A stretch of DNA of 32,769 nucleotides from a virus. The stretch is from positions 1 through 32,769 of the IMG/VR virus record IMGVR_UViG_3300044655_001119; one strand, 5' to 3'. Of the stretch, positions 25,474-32,715 are shown one piece after another (within the stretch, counting starts at the first letter, position 1; every line of letters begins with the position of its first letter). A program made the translations under genes and the position numbers. The notes beneath the pieces were generated by a model. It worked only from the letters and a program-made list of their open reading frames with translations, made no database searches and was not told the DNA's origin.

Positions 25474-25704
25474 TCAAGAGCCTTCTTGGGTTCCTCTTCC
25501 TTCGCCTTTTGACGGGCGAGATGGTACTGATTCGTGCTCACAGTATTCCTTGATACAGAGGGCAATGATCGCTATGACAGCTGCGCCCAACAGGACTGCT
25601 CCTGCTACGGCAACGAGTGCTGAGATGAGCGCACCTCCAACCAATAGTACAGTGAGAACGAGGATTGAGGCTAGGGTATAGCCGATCCCTTTGAGTACGC
25701 CCAT
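25474..25704 (-). CDS. Small two-helix membrane protein
   Basis: The 76-residue product has two adjoining hydrophobic helices (about 8-30, TLASILVLTVLLVGGALI, and 31-52, VAVAGAVLLGAAVIAIIAL) with a tight turn, followed by a polar Ser/Gly/Glu-rich tail. I cannot name a family. Small size and two helices would fit a holin-like or superinfection-related protein, but neighbours are replication genes and no lysis enzyme is in the window. The ribosome site is odd: GGAGGA lies directly against ATG 25704, with almost no spacer, which should reduce initiation. The gene starts 12 bases after the 111-residue gene ends. Confidence 0.7.
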   Translation of the reverse strand: MGVLKGIGYTLASILVLTVLLVGGALISALVAVAGAVLLGAAVIAIIALCIKEYCEHESVPSRPSKGEGRGTQEGS

Positions 25705-25716
25705 TCCTCCGACCTA

Positions 25717-26052
25717 TTAGTTAAACAGGCTGGTAGGGGTCTTTGCAACAGCAACTTCGTCCGTAGCAAACGGAGGCTCTTCAACCGCAGGCGCTTGTTC
25801 TTCAGCTGCTTTGGTTTCAGGAGGAGTGGGAACCACGGTCAACACAGGCTTGACAGAATCGTCAACCGAGTCTTCAAAGCCAGGGATCGGCTGACCAACA
25901 TCTTCGATCGAGATGTCGGCAGTGATGCCAGACTCTTTGCGGCCGGCAGTGAACGAGATATCCACGGACTTGCCGCTCAAGCTGATGCCTTGAGTGGTGA
26001 TGTACTGCTTCAGTGCAGCAATGATCTCAGTCTGTTTGAGCTGAATTTGCAT
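25717..26052 (-). CDS. 111-residue acidic-tailed protein ending in TSLFN
   Basis: A folded N-terminal half (MQIQLKQTEIIAALKQYI, then GKSVDISFTAGRKESGI) is followed by a Pro/Glu/Val-rich disordered tail of about 55 residues ending KTPTSLFN. I recognise similar small proteins in phage replication regions but know of no function. The last residues match the end of SSB (TTSLFA), and the DNA behind them shares ACCAGCCTGTT. ATG 26052 has AAGAAAG upstream within the recurrent operon leader; it overlaps the end of the RuvC-like gene by 26 bases. A role as an SSB partner or clamp-binding accessory is speculation based on the tail. Confidence 0.75.
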   Translation of the reverse strand: MQIQLKQTEIIAALKQYITTQGISLSGKSVDISFTAGRKESGITADISIEDVGQPIPGFEDSVDDSVKPVLTVVPTPPETKAAEEQAPAVEEPPFATDEVAVAKTPTSLFN

Positions 26053-26650
26053 TGGTTTCTTTCTTGGTTTGTGCCTTGATGAAAGGCAGCATTTGTTGAA
26101 AAGCGTTGCAGGATATGCCCGCATAGATGGCAGCAACAGCATCGGCCATGTGCTCGGCTTTTGCCTCACTCACGACGCTTGCACCGTTCTGCTTGTACAT
26201 GGGCCAATTGGCTTCGGGATGCTTGGCCATGGCCCATCGAATCATGTCTTGCTTTGAGGCTGTCTTGTTGCCTACAGAAGCAAGCTTTACTTCGTTTGGG
26301 GTCACTTCGAAGAAGGGGATACCGTTCGCTCTCAACGCCCCGAGGACGCCCACACAGACTCCATAGGAAGCCATTGCCCGAGCCGACTGGCTACCGACAG
26401 GAACTTCTACAAAGACTGCGTGAGCGCCCTCTGCTGCGGTGACGGCACCCTTGTACAGCTGGAATGCTGACTCGAGATCGGTGCTATTTTGACGAACCTG
26501 CTTGCCTGTAGGCAACACCGGATTTGTCAAGTTGAGCAACTCGATTGTGAGTTTTTTGGTTTCCAGGTTCAGGGTGCCAACCGCCAGACCCCAGTTCCGA
26601 AGACTGGGATCCTGCCCGACCACTTTGATGATGTCAGTGGACTGGCTCAT
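26027..26650 (-). CDS. RuvC-like Holliday junction resolvase
   Basis: The 207-residue product has the RNase H-fold resolvase pattern: GQDPSLRNWG with D14, VFVEVPVG with E82, ASKQDMIRW with K133, and the C-terminal EHMADA with E166/H167 and D170. These acidic residues bind the two metal ions that cut branched DNA symmetrically. In the phage it would resolve recombination and replication junctions before packaging. I chose ATG 26650 over an upstream TTG at 26674; it overlaps the end of the preceding gene by 17 bases. It sits in the replication operon between a 93-residue unknown and the 111-residue gene. Confidence 0.88.
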   Translation of the reverse strand: MSQSTDIIKVVGQDPSLRNWGLAVGTLNLETKKLTIELLNLTNPVLPTGKQVRQNSTDLESAFQLYKGAVTAAEGAHAVFVEVPVGSQSARAMASYGVCVGVLGALRANGIPFFEVTPNEVKLASVGNKTASKQDMIRWAMAKHPEANWPMYKQNGASVVSEAKAEHMADAVAAIYAGISCNAFQQMLPFIKAQTKKETNANSAQTD

Positions 26651-26915
26651 CAGGTGCTGCGGGTGAGTCGTCAATCTCTACACCGAAGGGCAGAGTACCG
26701 AGCTCCATCAGGGCCAGTGACAGGCCCATCAGAAAGCCCTTGTGCAGATCGCCCGACAGGATTTGTGGGGCTTCGTTGTTGAAGGTGACTTCGACGCCTT
26801 CAGGCATGGACAGCATGTGCTCCAGGGTTTTGACCTTGGACTCATGCCAGCCACTCAACAGCTGGATGAACTGGTCAATGTCTGCAACCACTACGGTTTC
26901 TGGCTTCTGGTTCAT
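26634..26915 (-). CDS. 93-residue protein of unknown function
   Basis: The product begins MNQKPETVVVADIDQFIQLL, has a helix with WHESKVKTLEHML, a strand-like EGVEVTFNNEAP, another helix KGFLMGLSLALMELG, and an acidic Pro-rich end. I do not recognise a family. The last helix is hydrophobic but short for a membrane anchor. The start ATG forms an ATGA overlap with the stop of the Tad2-like gene, so it is translationally coupled; a TTG at 26927 in frame is less likely. It also overlaps the RuvC-like start by 17 bases. Confidence 0.75.
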   Translation of the reverse strand: MNQKPETVVVADIDQFIQLLSGWHESKVKTLEHMLSMPEGVEVTFNNEAPQILSGDLHKGFLMGLSLALMELGTLPFGVEIDDSPAAPDEPVH

Positions 26916-27433
26916 ACGAGCATCCAATCATCAGACAGCATGTCCGTTTGTGAAGCCAGCCAACCCATCAAGATGCCGACACGCCCGTGAGCGTTGACAG
27001 TCTTCATGGTGATCGCTGGCAGAACCAGAGCCTTGCCACCGTTGTCCGTTGCAAAGTCTGCGTTGTTCTTTGACCAGAAGTTCTCTGCAGCCACCAAATG
27101 GCCATCCAGAGAGCCTGACAACGACAACCACATGCCTTTGCCATTCCAGCCGGCTCGAGCAACCTTGTGACCCTTTTTGAGGGCTTCCAGTGCCAGGCCG
27201 AAGGTCATGCCATCGGTAGCGCCATAGGCGTTGTTGAAGACTTCTTTAGGACTCCAAGACACGTAGCCGTTGTAGTCTGGCGTGTTGGGAGAACCGCCAT
27301 CCAGATACTCGACCAGGAAGCCTTCGTCAGCACCGTTCTCGTTGGCTGGAAGATCCCAACCACGGAAGGTGTTGTACTCGGCCCGTGTCATGGGCTTGGC
27401 ATTGATCAGCTTGACACCGATGTACTGTTTCAT
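26912..27433 (-). CDS. Tad2-like (DUF2829) protein with N-terminal extension, candidate anti-Thoeris
   Basis: Residues 76-170 match DUF2829: MTFGLALEALKKGHKVARAG (76-95), WNGKGMW (96-102), ITMKT (141-145) and GWLASQTDMLSDDW (157-170). Tad2 proteins of this family bind and sequester cyclic ADP-ribose-type signals made by Thoeris defence; some relatives bind other immune nucleotides. The first 70 residues (YIGVKLINAKPMTRAEYN, then FLVEYLDG and YVSWSPKEVF) form a second conserved phage domain that I have seen fused to DUF2829 but whose role I do not know. The insertion of about 35 residues between WLSLSG and LPAITMK is longer than the minimal form. The gene is coupled by ATGA overlaps to the gp49-family gene before it and the 93-residue gene after it. 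The immune function is inferred from family membership. Confidence 0.85.
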   Translation of the reverse strand: MKQYIGVKLINAKPMTRAEYNTFRGWDLPANENGADEGFLVEYLDGGSPNTPDYNGYVSWSPKEVFNNAYGATDGMTFGLALEALKKGHKVARAGWNGKGMWLSLSGSLDGHLVAAENFWSKNNADFATDNGGKALVLPAITMKTVNAHGRVGILMGWLASQTDMLSDDWMLV

Positions 27434-27717
27434 GACAACCCCGCTTCAAAGCGGCGCTGCTTGAGCAGGTAGCCTTCCAGATCCCAGAGCTTCTCGAATG
27501 CGTTGTCATACGCAATCTTCTCGCCAATGGCTTGGTTGAAGTTGGCTGGGTCAACGCAAGCGCTGGTGCCAACCAAGGTGTAGCCGTTCTCCAAAGTGAT
27601 CTGGCAAACGGTCGTGGTGCTGTCAGGCAAGCGCGTGTAGGTAGAGGATTTCACCTTGGCTTGCATGTCGGCAACAGTGATCCGGTTAGGAATCACGTTC
27701 TCTTGGTTCTCAGTCAT
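27430..27717 (-). CDS. N4 gp49/Sf6 gp66 family protein
   Basis: The 95-residue product carries the family pattern TTVCQITLENGYTLVG, then SACVDPANFNQAIGEKIAYD and NAFEKLWDLEGYLL. The family (N4 gp49 / Sf6 gp66) is widespread in phages but has no established reaction. The conserved Cys-Val-Asp-Pro-Ala-Asn-Phe core suggests a compact binding fold. AAGAAAGATCAC precedes ATG 27717. Its presence near SSB and the resolvase fits the N4 map, where gp49 lies near gp45. The stop overlaps the next start (ATGA). Confidence 0.88.
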   Translation of the reverse strand: MTENQENVIPNRITVADMQAKVKSSTYTRLPDSTTTVCQITLENGYTLVGTSACVDPANFNQAIGEKIAYDNAFEKLWDLEGYLLKQRRFEAGLS

Positions 27718-27735
27718 GTGATCTTTCTTGACTGG

Positions 27736-27930
27736 TCACTCAGCAGCAGGAGCAGGCTCTTGTGCAACAGGGGCTTCAGCAGGCTGCAGTTGTGGAGCAG
27801 CTTGTTGCTGGATAGCGCCGATGAGACCGGCAACTTTGTCATAGGGCTGAGCGCTCAGAGCACCCAGAATGATGTTGGTCGCCTCGACGTTCAGCGTCAG
27901 AGTGATGGGAGTTTGCGGATTGATTTGCAT
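27736..27930 (-). CDS. 64-residue phage protein with Pro/Ala/Glu tail
   Basis: The 64-residue product starts MQINPQTPITLTLNVEATNI, continues ILGALSAQPYDKVAGLI and GAIQQQA, and ends in a Pro/Ala/Glu/Gln-rich tail. The pattern N-x-ILGAL-x2-QPYDKVA-x-LI-x2-IQQQ is one I recognise from small proteins in many phages, without a known role. I chose ATG 27930, with AAGGA 6 bases upstream inside the recurrent operon leader; an extension to 27975 would run into the SSB terminator. It is the first gene after that terminator. Confidence 0.8.
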   Translation of the reverse strand: MQINPQTPITLTLNVEATNIILGALSAQPYDKVAGLIGAIQQQAAPQLQPAEAPVAQEPAPAAE

Positions 27931-27948
27931 GGTTTTCCTTGTTGGAGT

Positions 27949-27978
27949 TGAAAGAGAAAGGATGGCCGAAACCATCCG
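27949..27978 (-). terminator. Terminator after ssb
   Basis: On the - strand GGATGG pairs perfectly with CCATCC around TTTCGG (27977-27960), followed by TTTCTCTTTC. It is 18 bases after the SSB stop and would reduce transcription of the downstream gp49/Tad2/resolvase genes relative to SSB. Confidence 0.7.
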
Positions 27979-27995
27979 TCAGGAGTCACCAAGAA

Positions 27996-28730
27996 TCAAG
28001 CGAACAGGCTGGTCGTAGGCTTCTTGGCTGCAGCTGCAGGAGCACCTGCGGCTTTGGGTGCACCAGGAGTGCCGGAAGCACCCTTGGCCTTCATCTTCAC
28101 GGTGCCGCTGTGCTTGGCATCCCAGGTGTCGATGAACGTAGCGCTCTCGGCTTGAGCACGGATCTCGGCAGTCGTCATGCGATCCTTTGCACGGAACAGC
28201 TTGTCGATCTCGTTCTCGTCACGAGTTTCACCAGTGGGCTCGTACACACCGGCATCGTTCTTCTTGGTCTTGTCGACCGTCTGACGCAGCACGCCGACGA
28301 TGATCTCTTTGCCCAGCAAGTCCATCAGCATCTCGACCTTGGTAGGCACTTCCGACTTGGCTTCGGCCGAGTAGACGTTGACCACCTTGGTTTCGGTGTC
28401 GAGCTGGGAGATCTCCTTGCCACAGGTCAACAGAGCCAGGCTGTTGGCGTGGTTGAAGCCAGGCAGGTAGAACTTCTCGCCGTCCTTCTCGTAGTAGTTC
28501 TTGCCACCCTTGGCAGTACCAGAAGTCATCCAGAGGGTTTGGCGAATCTCACGGCCGGCTTCGGTCTTGAGGTTCAGCACGAGACCCATGGCACCACCAG
28601 CGGACTTGGTGACGTAAGCCAGGGCTACGGTGGATTTGTACAGACCGGAGTCCAGGGGACCGCTGGAGCCTACCGAGTCTTTTTCTTCGGTGACGGAATC
28701 ATCGGTGGAGAGGTTTGCAAGCAGAGACAT
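27996..28730 (-). CDS. ssb: Single-stranded DNA-binding protein (N4 gp45-like)
   Basis: This 244-residue protein should coat single-stranded DNA in replication. In N4 the SSB also activates vRNAP transcription by keeping promoter hairpins exposed and recycling the template. The core (LYKSTVALAYVTKSAGGAMG, then LVLNLKTEAGREIRQTLWMT and NHANSLALLTCGKEI) has the beta-rich pattern of N4-type phage SSBs. The C-terminus is a Gly/Ala/Pro/Lys linker ending KKPTTSLFA. Unlike bacterial SSB tails it is basic and not acidic, and it shares TSLF with the 111-residue protein and with a linker in vRNAP. GAAAGAAAACATC precedes ATG 28730. The gene lies between the Sak4-like ATPase gene and a terminator. Confidence 0.85.
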   Translation of the reverse strand: MSLLANLSTDDSVTEEKDSVGSSGPLDSGLYKSTVALAYVTKSAGGAMGLVLNLKTEAGREIRQTLWMTSGTAKGGKNYYEKDGEKFYLPGFNHANSLALLTCGKEISQLDTETKVVNVYSAEAKSEVPTKVEMLMDLLGKEIIVGVLRQTVDKTKKNDAGVYEPTGETRDENEIDKLFRAKDRMTTAEIRAQAESATFIDTWDAKHSGTVKMKAKGASGTPGAPKAAGAPAAAAKKPTTSLFA

Positions 28731-28779
28731 GATGTTTTCTTTCAGGTTTGGTTAAAGGTTGGTTTTGGTTTTACTGTGC

Positions 28780-29505
28780 TCACGCATAGTATTCTTTCAG
28801 CCGGTCCAAGACCAACTGGATATTGTTGTCGATAAAAGTTTCCTTGGTATCGAACAACCCGAGTGGACCACGCAGACGTTCATTGACCGTCTCTTTGGTG
28901 ATCTTGGTTTGGAAGACGTACTTGAATCCAAGTGCTTCCTCTTCAGGAGTAATGGTCAGCATGTCTGAGCCATAGTCCTTCAGCGCTTTGAGTGCCACTT
29001 TCTTGCTGGCAATGACAACGGTGAAGTAGGACTCCAGGCCGTTGTTCTTCAAGGAGCCCTTCACAGGAACCTTGGTCTCCATCAGCATCTCCGATTCGTT
29101 CAACGTGTCAGAGGTGTGCGCAGTGAAGATGATCCGCTTGGTAGAGCGAGCCACGTACTGCTGCATCAGCGCTTTGAAGTACTGAGCGAACTGACCCCAG
29201 GCCTGCATGCCGTTGCTGGAATTCAGCACGTACAGGCTCTCGTACATGTCGAGCAGGTACGTAAGGGAGTCGATGATGATGGTGTGGATCTGAGGTTGAG
29301 TCTCAGCCCAGTCGAATGCCTCGTTGATCTGAAGCGGATCAGTGACCGTCTTCTGAATGAACTTGGCTCTGAATGGAAGCCGCTTGCCGGCCTCACAGTT
29401 CAGATACAGCACGCCTTCAGGATCTTTGAGACCCATCAGCGAGGATGATTTGCCGGTAGCAGATTTGCCACACAGCAGGACCAGATGGTCGTTGGTGTCG
29501 GACAT
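28780..29505 (-). CDS. Sak4-like RecA-family ATPase (N4 gp44-like)
   Basis: The 241-residue product has a Walker A GKSATGKS (13-20) and a Walker B HTIIIDSLTYLL (D79), plus VKGSLKNNGLESYF typical of the Sak4/AAA_24 phage group. These ATPases assist single-strand annealing or recombination together with the phage SSB. The adjacent ssb gene downstream and the primase gene upstream match the N4 gp43-44-45 order. AAGGA lies 6 bases before ATG 29505. I see no helicase-specific motifs, so a recombinase-mediator role is more likely than replicative helicase. Confidence 0.88.
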   Translation of the reverse strand: MSDTNDHLVLLCGKSATGKSSSLMGLKDPEGVLYLNCEAGKRLPFRAKFIQKTVTDPLQINEAFDWAETQPQIHTIIIDSLTYLLDMYESLYVLNSSNGMQAWGQFAQYFKALMQQYVARSTKRIIFTAHTSDTLNESEMLMETKVPVKGSLKNNGLESYFTVVIASKKVALKALKDYGSDMLTITPEEEALGFKYVFQTKITKETVNERLRGPLGLFDTKETFIDNNIQLVLDRLKEYYA

Positions 29506-29520
29506 GGTTTTCCTTGTTTG

Positions 29521-29555
29521 GTTTACCGCAGGAGCGCCGGAGAGCGCTTCCCGAT
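29521..29555 (-). other. GC-rich hairpin between primase and Sak4-like genes
   Basis: On the + strand GGAGCGC and GCGCTTC pair (one G-T) around CGGAGA (29531-29550). No T-run follows on the - strand, so it is more likely an RNA-stability or processing element than a terminator. Confidence 0.4.
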
Positions 29556-31697
29556 TTAGCGTTTCGACAGAGCCTTGGCCACTGTGATCATGATGGTGCT
29601 CATGACCTCGGCTTCGTCCAGCTTGTCAGCGATCTTGTTGTTCAGCGTCATGACTCGCTGGCGGATGTTTTCGAAGTCGAAACCACCATCCAAAAGAATC
29701 ATTGCGTAGCGCAACAGCATGTTGTTGCGGTTGCCGTCACCGATGTTGTTGATCACCCAGCGCTCCAGGTTGTCCATGGATTGCTGCGAGTTCATCAGCT
29801 CTTTGCGCTCTTCGTTCTTGCTGGTCTTTGGAATGAAGGGCAGGGCGTCGAGCACATCACCTTCGTTGTACTCATAGGTGCCGTCGTGAGACAGCCACTT
29901 GCGTGCACGTTGGTTCGTTGCTGTGTCCACTTCGAATGGGAGCCATTCGTAGATGTTGGACATGAACTCTTTGTAGTCCTTGGCATCCATGGCCAACTCG
30001 TAGTTGATTGGCAGGATGATGCGGAACCGGTTCTCTTCTTCAGTGTGGCGCTTGGTCGTGTAGATCAAGAACTTGTAGTTCTTCATCAACAGCTTGACCG
30101 TGCTCATGCTGACACCGCCATCAACGTCGATCACCACCAGGTTGAAGCCTGGGATGCAGTTTTCTTCGTTGCGGTAGCCACCATTCAAGTGATGCGCAAC
30201 CCAATGCAAGCCAGGGGCTTGAGTGAGTTGGTGCAGCTTCTCGAACGGTGCGTACTCGTTGCGGTAGTCAGTTGTGATGTCGGTGCTGTAGCTCAACACC
30301 ATCTTGGACAAGTCAGTCTCTTTGAGCGTCTCGCCCCGCAGGAACTCGATGCCGTCAGAGAACGACTTCTTGATGATGATGTTGTTCTTGTAGCCATAGG
30401 CAATGGCCAGAGACAGCATCTCCGACTTCTGGCCTGTGGCTCCACGGTAGAACGGCAAGTCTTCGACCAGATCAGCCTGGGTCACATCACGCTTGCAAGT
30501 AGCGATGTACTTGGCCAGCTTCACGTAGGGACGGTCACGGGTCAGCAGCTTGTTGAAGGCGTTGCCTGACTCCTCGGCCAGCTTGATGGCTTGGTACAGA
30601 TGCTCCTGGGTCAACTCGGGAGAGTCGTCAATGAAGGCATAGGCACCGGCCAACTTCAGGGCCTTGAAGTAGCGGTGAGAGATCTCGGCCTTCTTGATCT
30701 CTTCGTGCTCTGGGTAGAGCTCGGCTTCACGCTCACACTTCAAGCGGTACTCGATCAGCAGCAGACTGGTTTCCTTGCTGACGATGAGGCGCTTGTTGAC
30801 GTTGATGATGTCGGCCAGCGCTTCCAGCTTGTCCGACAGCTCGTCCAGGTAGGTGTTGCTGTCCTGGTTTGTCAGCTGGACGTAGACCTCTTCAGGTGTC
30901 ATCTCAGTGGACTTGTTGGACGCTCGGCTGTAGCCGAAGAAGCAGCGGCGTGCGTAACCGGTCTCGAGCATGGAGTACAGCTCTTCCTCGGTCTTGCTGC
31001 CGTTGAGCAGTTTGGCTGGGGTGCCAAACAGCATCATGTTGGTCGGAGTGCGACCAACGATCTCTTCGTTGCGAACGCTGTCAGCGGTGTTCTTGATCAG
31101 CTTCTGCTTGACCAGGCCTACGTCGTACAGCTCCAGGAACGTGTTCAAAATCTCGACGTTGCCAACCAGGTTGGAACCAATCTCATCGATCTGCAGGTTC
31201 ATCGAACCCGCATCAGCCATGAGCAGCTTGTGGCGCATCTGCTTGACCGCAGGTGCAGTACCTGAGTCGAAGCTGAACATCAGCGAGCCAAGGCTGTCGA
31301 ATTCCTTCTGCACGCGCACCAGCTCTTCATCGGGGTCAGTGCTCTTGCGGTTGGCTCGTTTGAGTGCCAGCTTTGGCAGGTTGTTTTCAGCCAGGATTGG
31401 GAACGTCTCTTCGAGGAAGCGTCCACGGAACTGGTTGATCACCTGGTTCTCCATGATGTTGGTGGAGAAGCCCTTGCCGGAACCTGATGTGCTCAGGTTC
31501 AAGGCATACATGTTCACAGGGATGTCCCCACGATCATGGGTGGCAATCGTGGTTCGCATCATCGAAGCCACCAGGCTGAAGTAGTAGCCCACCAGCACAC
31601 GGAAGAACAACGGGTTGCTGTTCTGGGTCTTGCTGCACAGGATCTGCACCAGTTTTTCTGAGGCTGGGTGGTACTCCATCTCGTCAAAGGTTTTCAT
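29556..31697 (-). CDS. Replicative ATPase-primase (N4 gp43-like; DUF3987-type plus AEP-type primase)
   Basis: The 713-residue protein combines an N-terminal P-loop ATPase with a C-terminal primase. The Walker A is STSGSGKGFS (about 69-78) and a Walker B-like NLQIDEIG follows, in the style of DUF3987 helicase/ATPases. Near residue 520 is LVVIDVDGG, the DxD of archaeo-eukaryotic-type primases, followed by KRHTEEENRFRIILP near 550, matching the second primase motif. It should lay primers and perhaps unwind DNA at the fork. The order ATPase then primase reverses the common primase-helicase arrangement. I chose ATG 31697, with AAGAAAG upstream; a TTG at 31739 is in frame but overlaps the preceding gene. 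Confidence 0.88.
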   Translation of the reverse strand: MKTFDEMEYHPASEKLVQILCSKTQNSNPLFFRVLVGYYFSLVASMMRTTIATHDRGDIPVNMYALNLSTSGSGKGFSTNIMENQVINQFRGRFLEETFPILAENNLPKLALKRANRKSTDPDEELVRVQKEFDSLGSLMFSFDSGTAPAVKQMRHKLLMADAGSMNLQIDEIGSNLVGNVEILNTFLELYDVGLVKQKLIKNTADSVRNEEIVGRTPTNMMLFGTPAKLLNGSKTEEELYSMLETGYARRCFFGYSRASNKSTEMTPEEVYVQLTNQDSNTYLDELSDKLEALADIINVNKRLIVSKETSLLLIEYRLKCEREAELYPEHEEIKKAEISHRYFKALKLAGAYAFIDDSPELTQEHLYQAIKLAEESGNAFNKLLTRDRPYVKLAKYIATCKRDVTQADLVEDLPFYRGATGQKSEMLSLAIAYGYKNNIIIKKSFSDGIEFLRGETLKETDLSKMVLSYSTDITTDYRNEYAPFEKLHQLTQAPGLHWVAHHLNGGYRNEENCIPGFNLVVIDVDGGVSMSTVKLLMKNYKFLIYTTKRHTEEENRFRIILPINYELAMDAKDYKEFMSNIYEWLPFEVDTATNQRARKWLSHDGTYEYNEGDVLDALPFIPKTSKNEERKELMNSQQSMDNLERWVINNIGDGNRNNMLLRYAMILLDGGFDFENIRQRVMTLNNKIADKLDEAEVMSTIMITVAKALSKR

Positions 31698-31713
31698 GAG
31701 TTTCTTTCTTGGT

Positions 31714-32715
31714 TCAAAGGATGAGATCACCCGCTGCAATCAGTTGATCTTTTTGGGTGCACGCTGCAAATGCAGGGCAGTACTTGCATGCAGTGACTTG
31801 GCCAGGAACCTCTTTGACGATGCCGACGTTGCCGTCTTCTGAAAGACGGATGATTGCGTCTTGCATCGTGTCGAAGTTCTTGGTGCTGCGAGCAGTCTTG
31901 TCAGGGTTCTTGTAGTACTTGAAGACCGGCTCACTGCGCCACAGCTCTGAGTCATCACATTGAGGAATCTCTTCTTCAGGTGCATCCCAGTACTGTTCGA
32001 TCAAAGCCAGCTTCTTGCGGATGTAGGCTTCGGTCTCGTTGAGTGACAGCAGATCAAATGACTGCTTGTGGAACCGACGAGGTGGATAGCCTGGATCGGT
32101 TTTGACCATTGCACCTTTCCAGTCGGTGAAGATGTAATGAATGTCCATCTGATCCTGGTGGATCTTCTTGGGATCAAGCCAGCGGTAGATGCTGCCTTGC
32201 AGTGGAAACTTGTCAGCACCGGTTTGGTTCTTGTAGGTGAACACTGAGGTGGACTTGAAGTCCTGCACTCGGCCTTCACCAATGAAGTCAAACTTGCCGG
32301 TGATTTTCCACTTGCCCAGTTGGCGGCTGAGTCGCTGTTCCAGGTAAATTGGAATTGACTCGACGCCATCGGCTGCAAGGTCTTGCAACTGTTCGTCAGT
32401 TGGGTTGATTCGGATCTTGTCGATGACTCGCTGAGGCAAGCCAATGTTTTGCATGGCTTGCTTGTAGTTCGACATCCACGCACGTTCGATGCCGTCGTGA
32501 ATGGCAGTACCCATCCGGCTGTTCATCATGTCGGCCAGGTTGACCAGGCCTTCACCTGGAGGAACTCGAGTCGGCAGAATGATTTGTCGGAGTGGTTTCA
32601 GCAGTGTAGTTGCGCTGATGGTATTGGGATCATTGTCATGATCGTAGTGATCGGTGGCCAGGAATACTGCTAAGGCCAAAGGAACTTCGGATACGTTTGC
32701 GTAAATGGCGGACAT
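31714..32715 (-). CDS. PD-(D/E)XK nuclease, Cas4/RecB-like (N4 gp42 position)
   Basis: The 333-residue product has H73 in GTAIHDGIE, D143 in GKFDFIG, D152-F-K154 in VQDFKST and Q173/Y177 in LQGSIYRWL, the complete RecB/Cas4 nuclease site. The C-terminus has C310-x2-C313-x5-C319 (ACKYCPAFAAC), with a further Cys at 253, which may hold a 4Fe-4S cluster as in Cas4 and AddB proteins. It would process DNA ends in replication or recombination, or degrade host DNA. AAAGG and the recurrent AACCAA leader precede ATG 32715. It is the first gene of the operon visible in the window; further genes may lie beyond the right edge. Confidence 0.88.
   Translation of the reverse strand: MSAIYANVSEVPLALAVFLATDHYDHDNDPNTISATTLLKPLRQIILPTRVPPGEGLVNLADMMNSRMGTAIHDGIERAWMSNYKQAMQNIGLPQRVIDKIRINPTDEQLQDLAADGVESIPIYLEQRLSRQLGKWKITGKFDFIGEGRVQDFKSTSVFTYKNQTGADKFPLQGSIYRWLDPKKIHQDQMDIHYIFTDWKGAMVKTDPGYPPRRFHKQSFDLLSLNETEAYIRKKLALIEQYWDAPEEEIPQCDDSELWRSEPVFKYYKNPDKTARSTKNFDTMQDAIIRLSEDGNVGIVKEVPGQVTACKYCPAFAACTQKDQLIAAGDLIL

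Noticed and set aside
29514-30569. Long + strand open frame opposite the primase gene
   Set aside because: It is complementary to a gene with clear ATPase and primase motifs and overlaps the Sak4-like gene leader; composition is that of an antisense shadow.
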